DNA of 57,255 nucleotides from Akkermansiaceae bacterium (GCA_903878115.1 CAIRGO010000278.1:1-57255); one strand, 5' to 3'. Counted from the stretch's first letter, positions 19,500-29,806 are shown. Notes: generated from the sequence alone by a model not told the origin. Numbers and translations: made by a program.

Positions 19500-20414
19500 A
19501 TGACATCGTACACGGCACCGCTGACAACTCTCCAAACGAAAAAATTGCAGGATCTTCTCACTTCGTTAGGCTTTGAGTTTTTCGACAAAGAATACACCCT
19601 TTTTGCGGCGAAAAAGGGTAAACTTAACATTAGCGTCTATCAAAAAGGACCGAAGGTTTTTATCCAAGGCAAGGACACCAGAGACTTTATCGAATTTCAC
19701 TTAGAGCCCAGCGTCCTCGGCAAAGCAACACTCGGCTACGAAGAGGTCAATGATCCACAGATGTTTTCACCACATTTTGGCATCGATGAAAGCGGCAAGG
19801 GTGATTACTTCGGTCCGCTGGTGATCGCTGGCGTTTACACCAATAGCGAGATCACCCACGCACTCATGAATGCAGGCATCATGGACTCGAAAAAAATCAA
19901 TACGCCCGAAAAAATTCGAAAACTTGCAACGATCATTCGTGCTACGCCTGGAATTCATCATCACGTCGTTTGCATTACCCCTACTCGCTATAATTCGCTC
20001 TACCATGATTTCGGCAATCTAAACAAACTTCTCGCGTGGGGACATGCGGCGGTCATTGAAAATTTACTTCAGCAAGTTCCCAGTTGCCCGCGCTCCCTGA
20101 GTGATCAATTCGCCAAAGAATTTGTCCTGAAAAAAGCGATCAGTGCAAAAAAAATTGATATAATCATCGAACAAAGGACCAAAGCTGAGTCGGATATCGC
20201 CGTTGCCGCAGCCTCCATCATCGCCCGCGAAAAGTTCATCGATTGGATGGACAAAACATCGATCGCAGGCAAAGTAAAACTCCCATTAGGCGCTTCATCA
20301 TCAGTGATTAGCGCCGCAAAAAAGGTCATCGAAACTCACGGTCAAGAGGCACTTGAAAAGGTCGCGAAATTGCATTTTAAAACCACTTCACAAGTGCTCC
20401 CAGACTTGCTCTAA
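19500..20414 (+). CDS. rnhC: Ribonuclease HIII
   Basis: Cleaves the RNA strand of RNA:DNA hybrids. It has 304 residues, the usual size. The N-terminal TBP-like substrate-binding domain covers about residues 1-85. The catalytic RNase H2-like domain starts with the hallmark GIDESGKGDYFGPLV (Asp96, Glu97), which with the length separates HIII from the shorter HII. A Lys-rich segment near residue 215 and an EQRTKAESDIAVAAASIIAR segment close the active site. ATG start. An HU-family gene follows on the same strand after 101 bases. Confidence 0.95.
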   Translation: MTSYTAPLTTLQTKKLQDLLTSLGFEFFDKEYTLFAAKKGKLNISVYQKGPKVFIQGKDTRDFIEFHLEPSVLGKATLGYEEVNDPQMFSPHFGIDESGKGDYFGPLVIAGVYTNSEITHALMNAGIMDSKKINTPEKIRKLATIIRATPGIHHHVVCITPTRYNSLYHDFGNLNKLLAWGHAAVIENLLQQVPSCPRSLSDQFAKEFVLKKAISAKKIDIIIEQRTKAESDIAVAAASIIAREKFIDWMDKTSIAGKVKLPLGASSSVISAAKKVIETHGQEALEKVAKLHFKTTSQVLPDLL

Positions 20415-20515
20415 CAAATTATTATCGCGATTTGTGATTATTTAAGCGACAAATCAAAAGGAAATCGTTAGACTGTGCGCCCCCTATCCATTAGTAACCT
20501 AAATTCCCTCACAAT

Positions 20516-20842
20516 ATGCCAACATTCACCAAGCGAAATATCATCAGAGAAGTTACTAACAAACTTAGTCATAAAGAAGCCACGCAGGCATTTGTCTCCG
20601 ACGTGTTAGACTGTTTTGTCGCTGCCATCACTGAGCAATTGTGCACAGGTGAGAAAGTTGTCATTCGTAATTTTGGCGTGTTTCAAGTGAATGAAATCAA
20701 ACCAAAAGTAGGTCGCAACCCGCGCAAGCCAGAGCAAGCCATCAACATCCCTGCAAGTGCTGTTGTCAAATTCAAACCAGGCCAAGAATTGAAGGAAAAA
20801 GTCGCCAAGATCCTGCCCGTCATTCGCGAAAAAAAACGCTAG
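20516..20842 (+). CDS. HU/IHF-family DNA-binding protein
   Basis: A nucleoid-associated, DNA-bending protein of 108 residues that would act as a dimer. The N-terminal helices are followed by the conserved stretch GEKVVIRNFGVF. The beta arm has GRNPRKPEQAINIPA, corresponding to the arm tip with its DNA-intercalating Pro, and VVKFKPGQELKEKV ends the fold. A short basic tail (IREKKR) extends past the usual 90-95 residues. ATG start. Whether it behaves as HU or IHF cannot be told. Its stop lies four bases from the stop of the convergent agmatine deiminase gene. Confidence 0.94.
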   Translation: MPTFTKRNIIREVTNKLSHKEATQAFVSDVLDCFVAAITEQLCTGEKVVIRNFGVFQVNEIKPKVGRNPRKPEQAINIPASAVVKFKPGQELKEKVAKILPVIREKKR

Positions 20843-20846
20843 TCGT

Positions 20847-21902
20847 TCAGCAACCTGCCGCTGGTTGCTGCTGAGAAATACAGTGCAATGTCCCTCCTTC
20901 TTCAACTAGATCTAGGCAATCTATGGCTACGATTTCACGATCAGGGAAAATTTCCTTGATGACGGCAAGCGCGCGTTGATCGTTTTTCTTTTGTCGAAAT
21001 TGCGGCACCAGCACCCCATCATTCACCAATAAGTAATTCACATAAGACGCTGGTAATACAGGCAATCTCCATCCTGGCACTTCACATGCCTGTGGCATCG
21101 GCATCTCTAACATGTCAAAAGACCCACCCGCGACCGTGCGAAACTCACTGAGATCGTTCCAGTTATCTAACAAGATTTTATGATTGGTAGAACTGGAATC
21201 CGGATCAACACATGCGAGCAATGCTCCATCACTGACAAAGCGCACCAAATCATCAATATGACCATCTGTGTCATCGCCCTCGATTCCACCACGCAACCAG
21301 AGAATTTCTTTCATACCTAAGCCATCGCGCAGGAGTTGTTCCACCTCTTGACGTCCAAGTTGTGGATTCCGATTCTGATTCAGTAACACCGCTTCAGTGG
21401 TCAGCAGTTGCCCGGCAGCATTAACCTCAATCGCACCGCCCTCCAGAATCATGCCACCAGGAAAACAGCGAATGCCTAACTGTTCCGCAATGCGTTGTGG
21501 AATCGCATCATCCAAATCCCATGGCGGAAATTTACCGCCCCACGCATTAAATCCCCAATTTGTCACCGCCACTTCTCCCGTCTGCGGATGCTTGACAAAA
21601 ATCGGGCCATGATCACGACACCACACGTCATTGTTAGGATGATCGAAAAGATGAAGATGTCGTTCATTGATCTTGGCGCGCAGACAAGCAGCGCGAATGG
21701 ATTGGTGATCACGATGCGGAGCGTTGATACAAACATTTTCAAAGTGCGAGATCGCCGCAGCAATTTCCGCAAACTTCGCCTGCATCAATGAATGTTTAGC
21801 CCCAGCCCAATGTCGTTCATCAGCCACCGGCCAAGAAAGCCAAATTGCCTCCTGCCGTGTCCATTCTGCCGGCATGGCAAACCCCATTTCTGCTACTGTC
21901 AT
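20847..21902 (-). CDS. Agmatine deiminase / peptidylarginine deiminase-like protein
   Basis: A guanidino-group-modifying enzyme of the Porphyromonas-type peptidylarginine deiminase family. By length (351 residues) and motifs it most likely hydrolyses agmatine to N-carbamoylputrescine and ammonia for polyamine synthesis. Diagnostic segments are NDVWCRDHGP near residue 90, GGMILEGGAIEVN near 150, EGDDTDGHIDD near 210 and the catalytic cysteine in GGTLHC (Cys341). ATG start at 21902. No carbamoylputrescine amidohydrolase gene lies alongside, so the next step must be encoded elsewhere. Confidence 0.92.
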   Translation of the reverse strand: MTVAEMGFAMPAEWTRQEAIWLSWPVADERHWAGAKHSLMQAKFAEIAAAISHFENVCINAPHRDHQSIRAACLRAKINERHLHLFDHPNNDVWCRDHGPIFVKHPQTGEVAVTNWGFNAWGGKFPPWDLDDAIPQRIAEQLGIRCFPGGMILEGGAIEVNAAGQLLTTEAVLLNQNRNPQLGRQEVEQLLRDGLGMKEILWLRGGIEGDDTDGHIDDLVRFVSDGALLACVDPDSSSTNHKILLDNWNDLSEFRTVAGGSFDMLEMPMPQACEVPGWRLPVLPASYVNYLLVNDGVLVPQFRQKKNDQRALAVIKEIFPDREIVAIDCLDLVEEGGTLHCISQQQPAAGC

Positions 21903-22013
21903 GCACCTGTCATAAAAACAATTCCCCTGTTAGGAAAGCTAAAAATATGTGTAGGTTTGCCTTTGATATTTTCTTAGGAGAGGAATTCACCTAAAGGAAA
22001 AATTACTTGTCAC

Positions 22014-25000
22014 TTAAGGTCTAGGTCCCACAGCTCGCCATCGCATGAATTGGCGTTGGGAATTAGGTGTAGCGATTCGCCACGTCTCTTCGCCATTTGA
22101 TTTGCGATTGACGAGCACCGCTGGGGTCCAATTTACGAGATCTGTGCTAGACTCGAAGATGGCATCCACAGCATCGGCGCCCAGAGCTCGCGTGATGGAG
22201 ATGGCGAAGTGTGGCAGGAACGGTCCTCCTACGTTATTCTGAACCATCACTTGCGACGTGACCGGCGTGTGAGGTGAATTGGCGGAAGAGTCGCTAGTTC
22301 CAAGGATATATTCGATGAGATTTTGTCGACCATCGCCATCGATGTCATCTAGCGCATTTCCCGTAAATGGAACGCTGTCGCTGGTCCCGGGAGTTCCGCC
22401 CACGGCAACGCTCGGACGCCATGAAGAAGCATCTCCATGAGGAGGATTGGCGAGAGGATTGATCAACACGATCGATCGCCCAGAACCAGTGCCACCCGGC
22501 CACGGAGCACTTGTTTGGTAAATAAAATTTTTGATTTCAGCATTGCTCGCATCGCGCAGCGTTAGCCTTTCACCAGAGTTGTCCAATCTACCGCTGAATT
22601 GATTGGCAGCCGCAGATGTCCCTGATACAGAGCCATTGATGACGGTTCTTTGGCCTGGAGTGAGAAGTGTACCAGTAGGAAAGGTATAGGTGATGCCTGC
22701 GTCAAACTTCACGTTCGTGAGATCAATCGTTTCGTTAGAGATGTTCATCAACTCCAAGTATTCGCCTGCGTTTCCGCTAGCTGGCTCCATAAGAATTTCA
22801 CTGATCACTAATGAGCTAGCACTGGCAGGAACACCAACGATAAATGTGGCTTCGGTTAGCGCACTCCAAACTGTACCATTGAGCACTCGTAATTTCACAG
22901 AACCCGTTTGCGTTAGGGTGATGCCCCCTGAGTATGCTGTGCCCACGACATTTCCTGTGATTTCTTGGCGAGGGTCCTGGCCATTGGTGGTGTAGTAAAT
23001 CATACCTGTAGCAGCACTGGCGTGCAACAAAAAGCCGTTCGCTACGATTCTGTTAGGCTCGACAAAACTTGCAGGCTCCGTTGTGGGCCAGAAACCATTT
23101 GCAGGAACTGCAAAGCGGTTGATGGTGGCGTTTGTGTTGGTGCGATTGTGTAGATAAGGCATCCAAGTATCACGAACGTAGCTTCTCTGGTTGGTCCAGT
23201 CTGGATCACGGAGGTAAGGATCTTTAATCGGCACCCCAGGACGACTGGTTTTGGTGCCATAAGATGTCTCCATCGCAGTATCGCCCCATCGAGCACTTTC
23301 GGCGACGATGGCTTTATCTAATGTGCCGCAAACAGCATCCCAGCGAATTTGTGAATTTGCGAGTGAGAGTTGTCCGTTGTTATTGAGCAGAGCATTCAAG
23401 CGATCCGCCACTAACAACCGCCATTCAGCATTAGTACGCAGTCGTTGCCACAAGAATCCGGGAGTGCGATTGGTTGCAGTATTAACAGCACCCAAGGAAA
23501 TACGATCCACATTATGCCAAGCGTTTGCCGATGAAGTAGCGTCTTTGAAAGCATTTTCTTGATCCCACAAGATCCATCGATATTTGGTATCAAATCCGGG
23601 AAGGTTGATGTTTTTATAGACGGCGCAGTTGTGGTGCGGCCAATCTTCAGTCTCGCCGTATTGGTGGAGGATGTAATAGTCAGCAAAATTTTTGATATCG
23701 ATCAATCCTTTGATTTGATTGTATGCAGTAGATGTCGATAGATCGGTGGCTGCCAGAGTAAAAACTTCGTCCCATCCTACGGTTGAAGTGCCACTATTGA
23801 TGGCATCGAAGTCAGAGATCAACTCCCAATTTTCTGGTATGCCACCAAGTTGCCCAGCGACGAAGTTTTCTTCAATGTGTTCCGTGGCATCGTAAACACC
23901 CCAATAAACGCCATTGATGACGAGATGCACGAATCGACTATTGGGTGCAATACCACCAAGATCACGCCACGATTTCCGCATGTAAACATCCCTAGTCATC
24001 ATGGCATCATCGGGACGATAACGACCCGAATCCCAAGTGACGCCACCCCAGCCATCGGTGAACGTAGCGCGCAATACCATTTTATTGAGTTCGTCCTGTC
24101 GAGAACCTGGAAAAAACCGATATTTTAAGGCAGAAGACCCATCACCGCCTTTGAATGAAAGTCGCAAAGAGTGCTTCTGCATCCGCCCAGGACGACGAGA
24201 GCTATTTCCGTGAACTTCGATGCGGCAGCGCTCATGAAACCCAGGTTCTAATGCCTTTGGATCGATGAGTTCTACGGAACAATCACGCTCCCAAGTATCA
24301 CCCTTCAAACGTGGATTTTGATAGATACCATTTGCTCCGAGAAAATCACTAGGGGCCATCGCCAGCGATATCGTAGGAATATCATTGAGAGCATCATTGA
24401 TCGTATAACCAATGTTGCTTGCAGCACCAGTGACGACTCGTTGATCCATGCTGTAGTTCGCTGGCACAGTGCCGTTTCCTGTGCCGTCGATACCATTAAC
24501 TTCGCTATCGATGCCCCATGTGCTTGGCCAACTACTCAGCGGCGCAGGGGTAGCACTTTGGCCAATTATGTCGGCAAAACGAAGATAACTTTGCGTATCG
24601 ACGTTCGATGGAATCCATCCGGGAAAAAATGCAGCCGCGCGGAGAATCGTCTGTGAGTTAAAAGTCAGTGGTGCTGCATAAACCGTGCCGGTAGTAGCGG
24701 TTGGTTTTGATCCATCGATGGTATATCGAATTTGTGCTCCTGGAGTAGAGCATGAAAGAGACGTCGTAACACTGGTGGTGAAAAACTGACGATCAATAGT
24801 AAAACTGACGTCTCTAACAAGTCCGCTGAAAGGGGTTGAGTTCGCAGTAGCTGGAGTAGGTGTCGCATAATAATCGAAACTACTAGGAAGAATGCCATTA
24901 GCATCGAGAGTGACGGAGATTAGCGCATCGGAATCGCTTGAAGATTGCTTGAGTGTCTGAATGGCAAGCACGTTGTTTCCCGTGGTGAGTATCCCAGCAG

Positions 25001-26501
25001 CAATGGGGATGGTAATCGTTTCAAAAGCTAAACCAGAGTTTTTTGGTTGATCGGCCGTTGCGGTAGAATTCCACAATGGAGATCCAGGCGCGTTTCTGGA
25101 GGTTAGAAGTTGCCCATTCAGATAAGCGATAAATCCGTCATCATATCGTACTTTTAAGATGATCGAGTTAATACCCGTTGGGTTAGTTACATTAAAGGCG
25201 TGGCGACTGTAGAGTGATGAGTTATTGTTATTTAGTTGAGATTCGACATTCGTAGAAATAACGCTGGAGTAGGAAGGAGCTCCGACTTGGATTGCATTGA
25301 TGAAAACGTTATGCGTGGTGGTACTTCCTGTAGCTTCTGCGAGACCTTGAAGGATTAACTGACCATTCGCATTAGTGGTAGCGTTAAAACTAACAGATTT
25401 ACTATTGAATGCGCTATCGTTATTCAGTGTCGTGCCGCCGATAAAACTAAGTATGGCTGAGTTTCCTGATATAGCATTACTCCAAATGGCAGAACGTGTT
25501 GTCGTGCTTAATGAATCGTAAGCCCATAGTTTTACAAGATAGCTGGTGTTTGCTGTGAAACCTCCTGAGATCGTAACATCGACTCCTCTTGCTGTGCCTA
25601 TCGCATAACTGCTGTTACTACCGATGACATAATCTTCTGCCACATTGTGCAATGAACCGCTGCCGTCGAGCATATTTTGCGTAGTGGCAATCTGGCGGTT
25701 ACGGCTACCAAATGTGCAGTTCACGGCATTCAACTGAATCGTGTAAGGACCTGAAGTGGTTGAGATCGGATTGGTTGCAGTACTGCCAGTTTCAGATAGA
25801 CCAGAGAAAGAAACAGAGTTCCAACCGTTAGGGACTGGGAGTGAAGTGGCTGTTGTAACCGTTTTAAAATCAAAACTTGCGAGCAATCCATCATCGAAGC
25901 CAATTCCTTGAGCACCACTAGACCAATTACTATCGTTGAAAGTTTGACTTGTCCACGACGTGCCCAAGCTGCCATTTGTGGGAACAAAATACTTAGCGGC
26001 AGCCCCTTCCGTAATCAGAGGTAAGGAAAATGATGACGAAGTTATGCCATAAGAAATGTTTTGGCGAAGTTTGGGAAAGGGATTGAAAGCGCTGACAATA
26101 TTTCCAGAAGGATTGATGAGAGCGAGGTATTCTCCGTCTGCATCAAGAGTGAAATTAGTATGCATTACATCTCCATTCACTGGGGACCGACGATTTTTTC
26201 CCGATGCAAATACGATGACCCTTGCCCCAGGTGCCATAGTTTTCGCGGGAAATACCCATTTGGAAGTCAACAGCGGATCATCCGTTAGACGCCACCCTTC
26301 CAGATTCACTGTGGTAGCAGTTTCATTATAAATCTCAATCCAATCGGGCGATGAGAAATCTTCATCATTCAAACCACCTACATTTTCTGACAAAATCTCT
26401 GTAATTTGCAGAGCTTGGACTGGTGAAGTGAAAGTTGTTAGGATGAATAAAACAAAGAAAGTCAAAGGCAAGACTCTCAAAGATTTAATGATTAAGTGCA
26501 T
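22014..26501 (-). CDS. Secreted lamin-tail / CotH-kinase-like protein
   Basis: A large exported protein of 1495 residues with an N-terminal signal peptide ending near residue 30. Order: lamin-tail domain (30-140); beta-rich repeats (about 170-540); a chitobiase/hexosaminidase C-terminal-like domain (570-640); a CotH kinase-like domain (about 705-1080) with IEVHGNSSR, the long KMVLRATFTDGW region and an acidic WDQENAF motif (Asp980, Glu982); a second chitobiase-like piece (about 1180-1230); a second lamin-tail domain (about 1240-1340); and a C-terminal module with ESSTDLVNWT and RQFMRWR. CotH of Bacillus phosphorylates spore-coat proteins, so a role in protein phosphorylation outside the cell is possible but unproven. 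ATG start. No neighbour clarifies its task. Confidence 0.9.
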   Translation of the reverse strand: MHLIIKSLRVLPLTFFVLFILTTFTSPVQALQITEILSENVGGLNDEDFSSPDWIEIYNETATTVNLEGWRLTDDPLLTSKWVFPAKTMAPGARVIVFASGKNRRSPVNGDVMHTNFTLDADGEYLALINPSGNIVSAFNPFPKLRQNISYGITSSSFSLPLITEGAAAKYFVPTNGSLGTSWTSQTFNDSNWSSGAQGIGFDDGLLASFDFKTVTTATSLPVPNGWNSVSFSGLSETGSTATNPISTTSGPYTIQLNAVNCTFGSRNRQIATTQNMLDGSGSLHNVAEDYVIGSNSSYAIGTARGVDVTISGGFTANTSYLVKLWAYDSLSTTTRSAIWSNAISGNSAILSFIGGTTLNNDSAFNSKSVSFNATTNANGQLILQGLAEATGSTTTHNVFINAIQVGAPSYSSVISTNVESQLNNNNSSLYSRHAFNVTNPTGINSIILKVRYDDGFIAYLNGQLLTSRNAPGSPLWNSTATADQPKNSGLAFETITIPIAAGILTTGNNVLAIQTLKQSSSDSDALISVTLDANGILPSSFDYYATPTPATANSTPFSGLVRDVSFTIDRQFFTTSVTTSLSCSTPGAQIRYTIDGSKPTATTGTVYAAPLTFNSQTILRAAAFFPGWIPSNVDTQSYLRFADIIGQSATPAPLSSWPSTWGIDSEVNGIDGTGNGTVPANYSMDQRVVTGAASNIGYTINDALNDIPTISLAMAPSDFLGANGIYQNPRLKGDTWERDCSVELIDPKALEPGFHERCRIEVHGNSSRRPGRMQKHSLRLSFKGGDGSSALKYRFFPGSRQDELNKMVLRATFTDGWGGVTWDSGRYRPDDAMMTRDVYMRKSWRDLGGIAPNSRFVHLVINGVYWGVYDATEHIEENFVAGQLGGIPENWELISDFDAINSGTSTVGWDEVFTLAATDLSTSTAYNQIKGLIDIKNFADYYILHQYGETEDWPHHNCAVYKNINLPGFDTKYRWILWDQENAFKDATSSANAWHNVDRISLGAVNTATNRTPGFLWQRLRTNAEWRLLVADRLNALLNNNGQLSLANSQIRWDAVCGTLDKAIVAESARWGDTAMETSYGTKTSRPGVPIKDPYLRDPDWTNQRSYVRDTWMPYLHNRTNTNATINRFAVPANGFWPTTEPASFVEPNRIVANGFLLHASAATGMIYYTTNGQDPRQEITGNVVGTAYSGGITLTQTGSVKLRVLNGTVWSALTEATFIVGVPASASSLVISEILMEPASGNAGEYLELMNISNETIDLTNVKFDAGITYTFPTGTLLTPGQRTVINGSVSGTSAAANQFSGRLDNSGERLTLRDASNAEIKNFIYQTSAPWPGGTGSGRSIVLINPLANPPHGDASSWRPSVAVGGTPGTSDSVPFTGNALDDIDGDGRQNLIEYILGTSDSSANSPHTPVTSQVMVQNNVGGPFLPHFAISITRALGADAVDAIFESSTDLVNWTPAVLVNRKSNGEETWRIATPNSQRQFMRWRAVGPRP

Positions 26502-26668
26502 GGGTTGTTTTGAGAAAGCAAATCGCTTGAAGTCATGCTAATGGAAAATTTTGACTTAGACAGCCCGAATTTCAAAAGTTGTGTGATGCGATTGCTTTTC
26601 TATTTTACAAAAAAATTTCCCATAAAAAATGCTTCGCTATCATCCAAGCAAGTTTATCAGGATAATGC

Positions 26669-28222
26669 TCATTGCCCCGTATAAGCTGGATCGAACGGAG
26701 CGAGAGCGGAGCGACTGACTCGATAAAAACGACGATCGCTGTTGCTGGAATGCAAATAAGAAGTCTGCGTAGCGCTGGAGGCCGCAGGCACGGCAGGATT
26801 TAGCGTACTCCATGATTGCAGCGTAGTGGAAGTTTCCATCAGATAGGAACCACCTTCCACACTGCGCCAGCTGAGTGTGACATTGCCAGAAACTTTGTCC
26901 ACAGAAGGACTGTTGGACCACGACACAGGCACCGCCGGACCTCCGGTGAAAAGAGTGGTCACAGCTTCGGTGATATTGCCATTCACAACGCGCCCACCGT
27001 TACTAACTCCACGCCAGTAACGCCCGATGGAGAAGGGAAAAGCAGGAGCACCAACGACATCGATAGGAATGAAGTAAGCATAAGTGCCCCCCGGGAACTC
27101 AGGTGTCACACACTGGCGCCCGTTGGGTTTATCGAGATCGAAGTCCACACCCTGAAAGTATTTTGCCCCTGTGGCAGGTGTTTTCACCCGGTCACCAAGA
27201 TAGTCAAAGTCCTCGGCATACCACCCAAGCGGAAAACTTGCTGAGACATCGGGCCCCCAACTGGTGCTGGCCAAAGAATAATCCACACTAGCCAGTGTAG
27301 TGGTATAGGTGTGAAAGAAGGCCGCCCAAGGAGCAAGTGATTTGCGACCTGCAGTATTCAAATTGCTAGTGCCATATTGTCCATCCCGAGGGACATGACC
27401 AGAAACCATGCGCCGCACTGGGCTGGTGGCGTCATTAGCGATCGAGTAGGCATAAGGCCCATAGATCGGATAACCATCGTAAGCCCAGCCGATGATAGGA
27501 GAATGTCGCAGGTTGGTCGTATTCTCGGTATAACTGTCGCTCACGGCATTGTAGGTAAGATTATCACCGAGTTGATAACGCAGGGCGCGGGGATTCGCGT
27601 GATAGTGGTAGCCGCCGTCCGGTGCTGGATGACCGAAACCGGCATCTAGTATCGGTCCCTCAGCACCAGTAGCACAACGGATCCACACATTCGATTGATT
27701 ACCTGGGACACCGCCGCCGGTGATTCCTCCATCTCTAGCCAGAGATGTGTTGTAACCAGAACCGTCTCCCAGATTAGCAATCGTTACGCCATTGACCATT
27801 ACCCCCACTGGCCCCTGCGCAACCTGCACGAGTCCAGTGCCCGCGACCGGATTGCGCGGAATTTTCGAAGTCAATGCTCTGTTCTGGGGCCACAGACCAT
27901 TCACGGTGGTCTTCGTATATTCCTTATACCATGGTCCCATGCGGTGACTCGCCAAATCGGCGGACTTCACATAGACATAGTTATTTGAGTAAAGAATCTG
28001 CTGCACGTCGGCGTAAGCAGGAGCATCTTGCGTCGGGCTCATGGCGTTTTTGGGAATGCCTACCGAGGGCCAGGTCGCCACTGGTGAAGTAGTCGTCGTT
28101 TCGGTGACACGCGCGTATTTGGTTGAGTTAGAGGTCAACCAAGTCGTCAAACGCGGATCGGTCTGAGCGTAAACACTGGAAAAGATACAGAGCAATAAGA
28201 GTGGATAGCGGAAAAATATCAT
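26669..28222 (-). CDS. Secreted YHYH-domain protein (second of tandem pair)
   Basis: An exported protein of 517 residues. The frame opens at 28339, but the ATG at 28222 begins a clean signal peptide (cleavage near residue 19, after VYA). That ATG lies 7 bases past the stop of the upstream paralogue, so the two form an operon. The YHYH motif is at residues 205-208, followed by NPRALRYQLGDN and PIIGWAYDGYPIYGPY, conserved in the family. The last 85 or so residues form a separate beta-type module (METSTTLQSW, RRFYRVSR). The YHYH domain has no established activity. The metal-ligand-like histidines hint at metal binding, which is only inference. Confidence 0.88.
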   Translation of the reverse strand: MIFFRYPLLLLCIFSSVYAQTDPRLTTWLTSNSTKYARVTETTTTSPVATWPSVGIPKNAMSPTQDAPAYADVQQILYSNNYVYVKSADLASHRMGPWYKEYTKTTVNGLWPQNRALTSKIPRNPVAGTGLVQVAQGPVGVMVNGVTIANLGDGSGYNTSLARDGGITGGGVPGNQSNVWIRCATGAEGPILDAGFGHPAPDGGYHYHANPRALRYQLGDNLTYNAVSDSYTENTTNLRHSPIIGWAYDGYPIYGPYAYSIANDATSPVRRMVSGHVPRDGQYGTSNLNTAGRKSLAPWAAFFHTYTTTLASVDYSLASTSWGPDVSASFPLGWYAEDFDYLGDRVKTPATGAKYFQGVDFDLDKPNGRQCVTPEFPGGTYAYFIPIDVVGAPAFPFSIGRYWRGVSNGGRVVNGNITEAVTTLFTGGPAVPVSWSNSPSVDKVSGNVTLSWRSVEGGSYLMETSTTLQSWSTLNPAVPAASSATQTSYLHSSNSDRRFYRVSRSALAPFDPAYTGQ

Positions 28223-28229
28223 AACCGTC

Positions 28230-29783
28230 TTATGGATCGTAAGTCGCGGTCGCCGTGCGAGTAGCCCGATAGAATCGCTTTGGGTTGGCAATCGTAGCAC
28301 CATTTTCCGTGATGCTGGTTTGGGTAGTATTGGCCGCACCTTGCACAGAAGCGTTCAGCGTGGTCCAGTTCTGTAGGTTGTTAGAGGCTTCCACTTTATA
28401 GGTGCCGCCCTCCACACTACTCCAGGTGATAGCGACATTGCCTGTCGTCGGATTCGTGACCAAAGGCAGCATGGTTTCCTGGGTGTTCGGACCACCATTG
28501 AAAGTCTCGATAGCATTTGTAGGAATCGTCGTGGCGTTACCTGCATTGGGTGTGCCGTAATACTGCTTGCCTAACATGTGAGGAAAAGCGGTATTGCCAC
28601 TGGCATCGATTGAGACAAAGTAGGCGTATGTGCCCAGTGGAAAATCAGGAGTCACACAGGTGCGACCGTTGTATTGATCGAGATCAAAACCTACACCTTG
28701 CGTCTGCCCGAGATCGCCAAGGAAATCGTAGTCGCCGCAGTATCGACCAAGAGAATAAGTCGTCGTTCCTCCTGGACCAGTCGTCTGATAGGTCGTCGTA
28801 GGACCGTATTGCGTGGCCGGAAGAACAACAGGATTGACATTGGTAGGATTCGAGATGCCGAATGTTGCAGCCGCCCATTTCGCCATCGTAACGCGACCCG
28901 TGGATCTCAGGTCCTGCGTGCCGTTCTGACCATTACGCAATACAAAACCAGTGCGCATCCTACTTATACCGCTGGCTGCATTCATAGCAGTTGTATATCC
29001 ATAGGGTCCGTAGATTGGGTAACCGTCGTATGCCCAACCAAGGATCGGTGAGTGATGTAGGTTTGTAATATCCTCCGTGTAAGTATTGGTATTAGTGGAA
29101 GCGTTGTAAGTAGCCTTCATGTTATCCCCGAGCTGATAGCGCAACGCTTTCGGTTCGGCGTGGAAGTGGTATTGCCCATTATTCCCCGGCTGATGCGCAA
29201 ACCCCGGATCGAAGGTCACCACTTCTACCGCCAGCGCATCGCGGGACCACCAACCATCGCCCGTCGCACCCATGCCATCGGTGCCGGTCACGGATGGCGA
29301 GTTCGCCGTTTGATGAAATGAGAAGGCATCGCCTAGATCATAAATCGCTACTCCATTGACCATCATGCCTATCATGCCGCCTGGGTGACGTGTTTTTGTC
29401 GCCGCCGGCGCAGGTGTTCGCGTGATCCGCACCTGATAATCCCGCGACAAGGGCCAGAAACCAAATAGGCCTCCCGAATTAGTAAACCAGGGACCCATGG
29501 TATAAGAGGCAAGTCCGTTGGCATTGATATAAACATCCGTCGTCGTATAGCGGATGCGCTGCACGTCGGCATAGACAGGCAGTGTCTGCGCAGCTCCGCC
29601 AGTGTTGTTATTCGTCACTCCAGCATCAGGCCACGTGGTCTTAGGAGTCGTAATCGCACTGCTCTGAATCACCCGTGCATAAACGCCTGACTGCTTAGTA
29701 TACCATGACGTGATGATGGGATTCGCCTCAGCAACCAAGGGACATGCCAGCAGCAAAATAAGAAGGAGTTTTTTGAATTTCAT
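28230..29783 (-). CDS. Secreted YHYH-domain protein (first of tandem pair)
   Basis: A 517-residue exported protein, the same length as its downstream paralogue. The signal peptide ends near residue 20 (VAEA). The motif is YHFH at residues 205-208, the same position as YHYH in the partner, with a His-to-His spacing that keeps both histidines. The PIYGPYGY and GRTCVTPDFPLGTYAYF segments are shared with the partner. The C-terminal module (KVEASNNLQNWT, RFYRATR) is also shared. ATG start without a Shine-Dalgarno sequence. A 13-base palindrome (29807-29819) lies 23 bases upstream. Probably the first gene of a two-gene transcript from duplication. Confidence 0.88.
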   Translation of the reverse strand: MKFKKLLLILLLACPLVAEANPIITSWYTKQSGVYARVIQSSAITTPKTTWPDAGVTNNNTGGAAQTLPVYADVQRIRYTTTDVYINANGLASYTMGPWFTNSGGLFGFWPLSRDYQVRITRTPAPAATKTRHPGGMIGMMVNGVAIYDLGDAFSFHQTANSPSVTGTDGMGATGDGWWSRDALAVEVVTFDPGFAHQPGNNGQYHFHAEPKALRYQLGDNMKATYNASTNTNTYTEDITNLHHSPILGWAYDGYPIYGPYGYTTAMNAASGISRMRTGFVLRNGQNGTQDLRSTGRVTMAKWAAATFGISNPTNVNPVVLPATQYGPTTTYQTTGPGGTTTYSLGRYCGDYDFLGDLGQTQGVGFDLDQYNGRTCVTPDFPLGTYAYFVSIDASGNTAFPHMLGKQYYGTPNAGNATTIPTNAIETFNGGPNTQETMLPLVTNPTTGNVAITWSSVEGGTYKVEASNNLQNWTTLNASVQGAANTTQTSITENGATIANPKRFYRATRTATATYDP

Positions 29784-29806
29784 TGGTAGCTTAAAATGTT
29801 ACCGAC

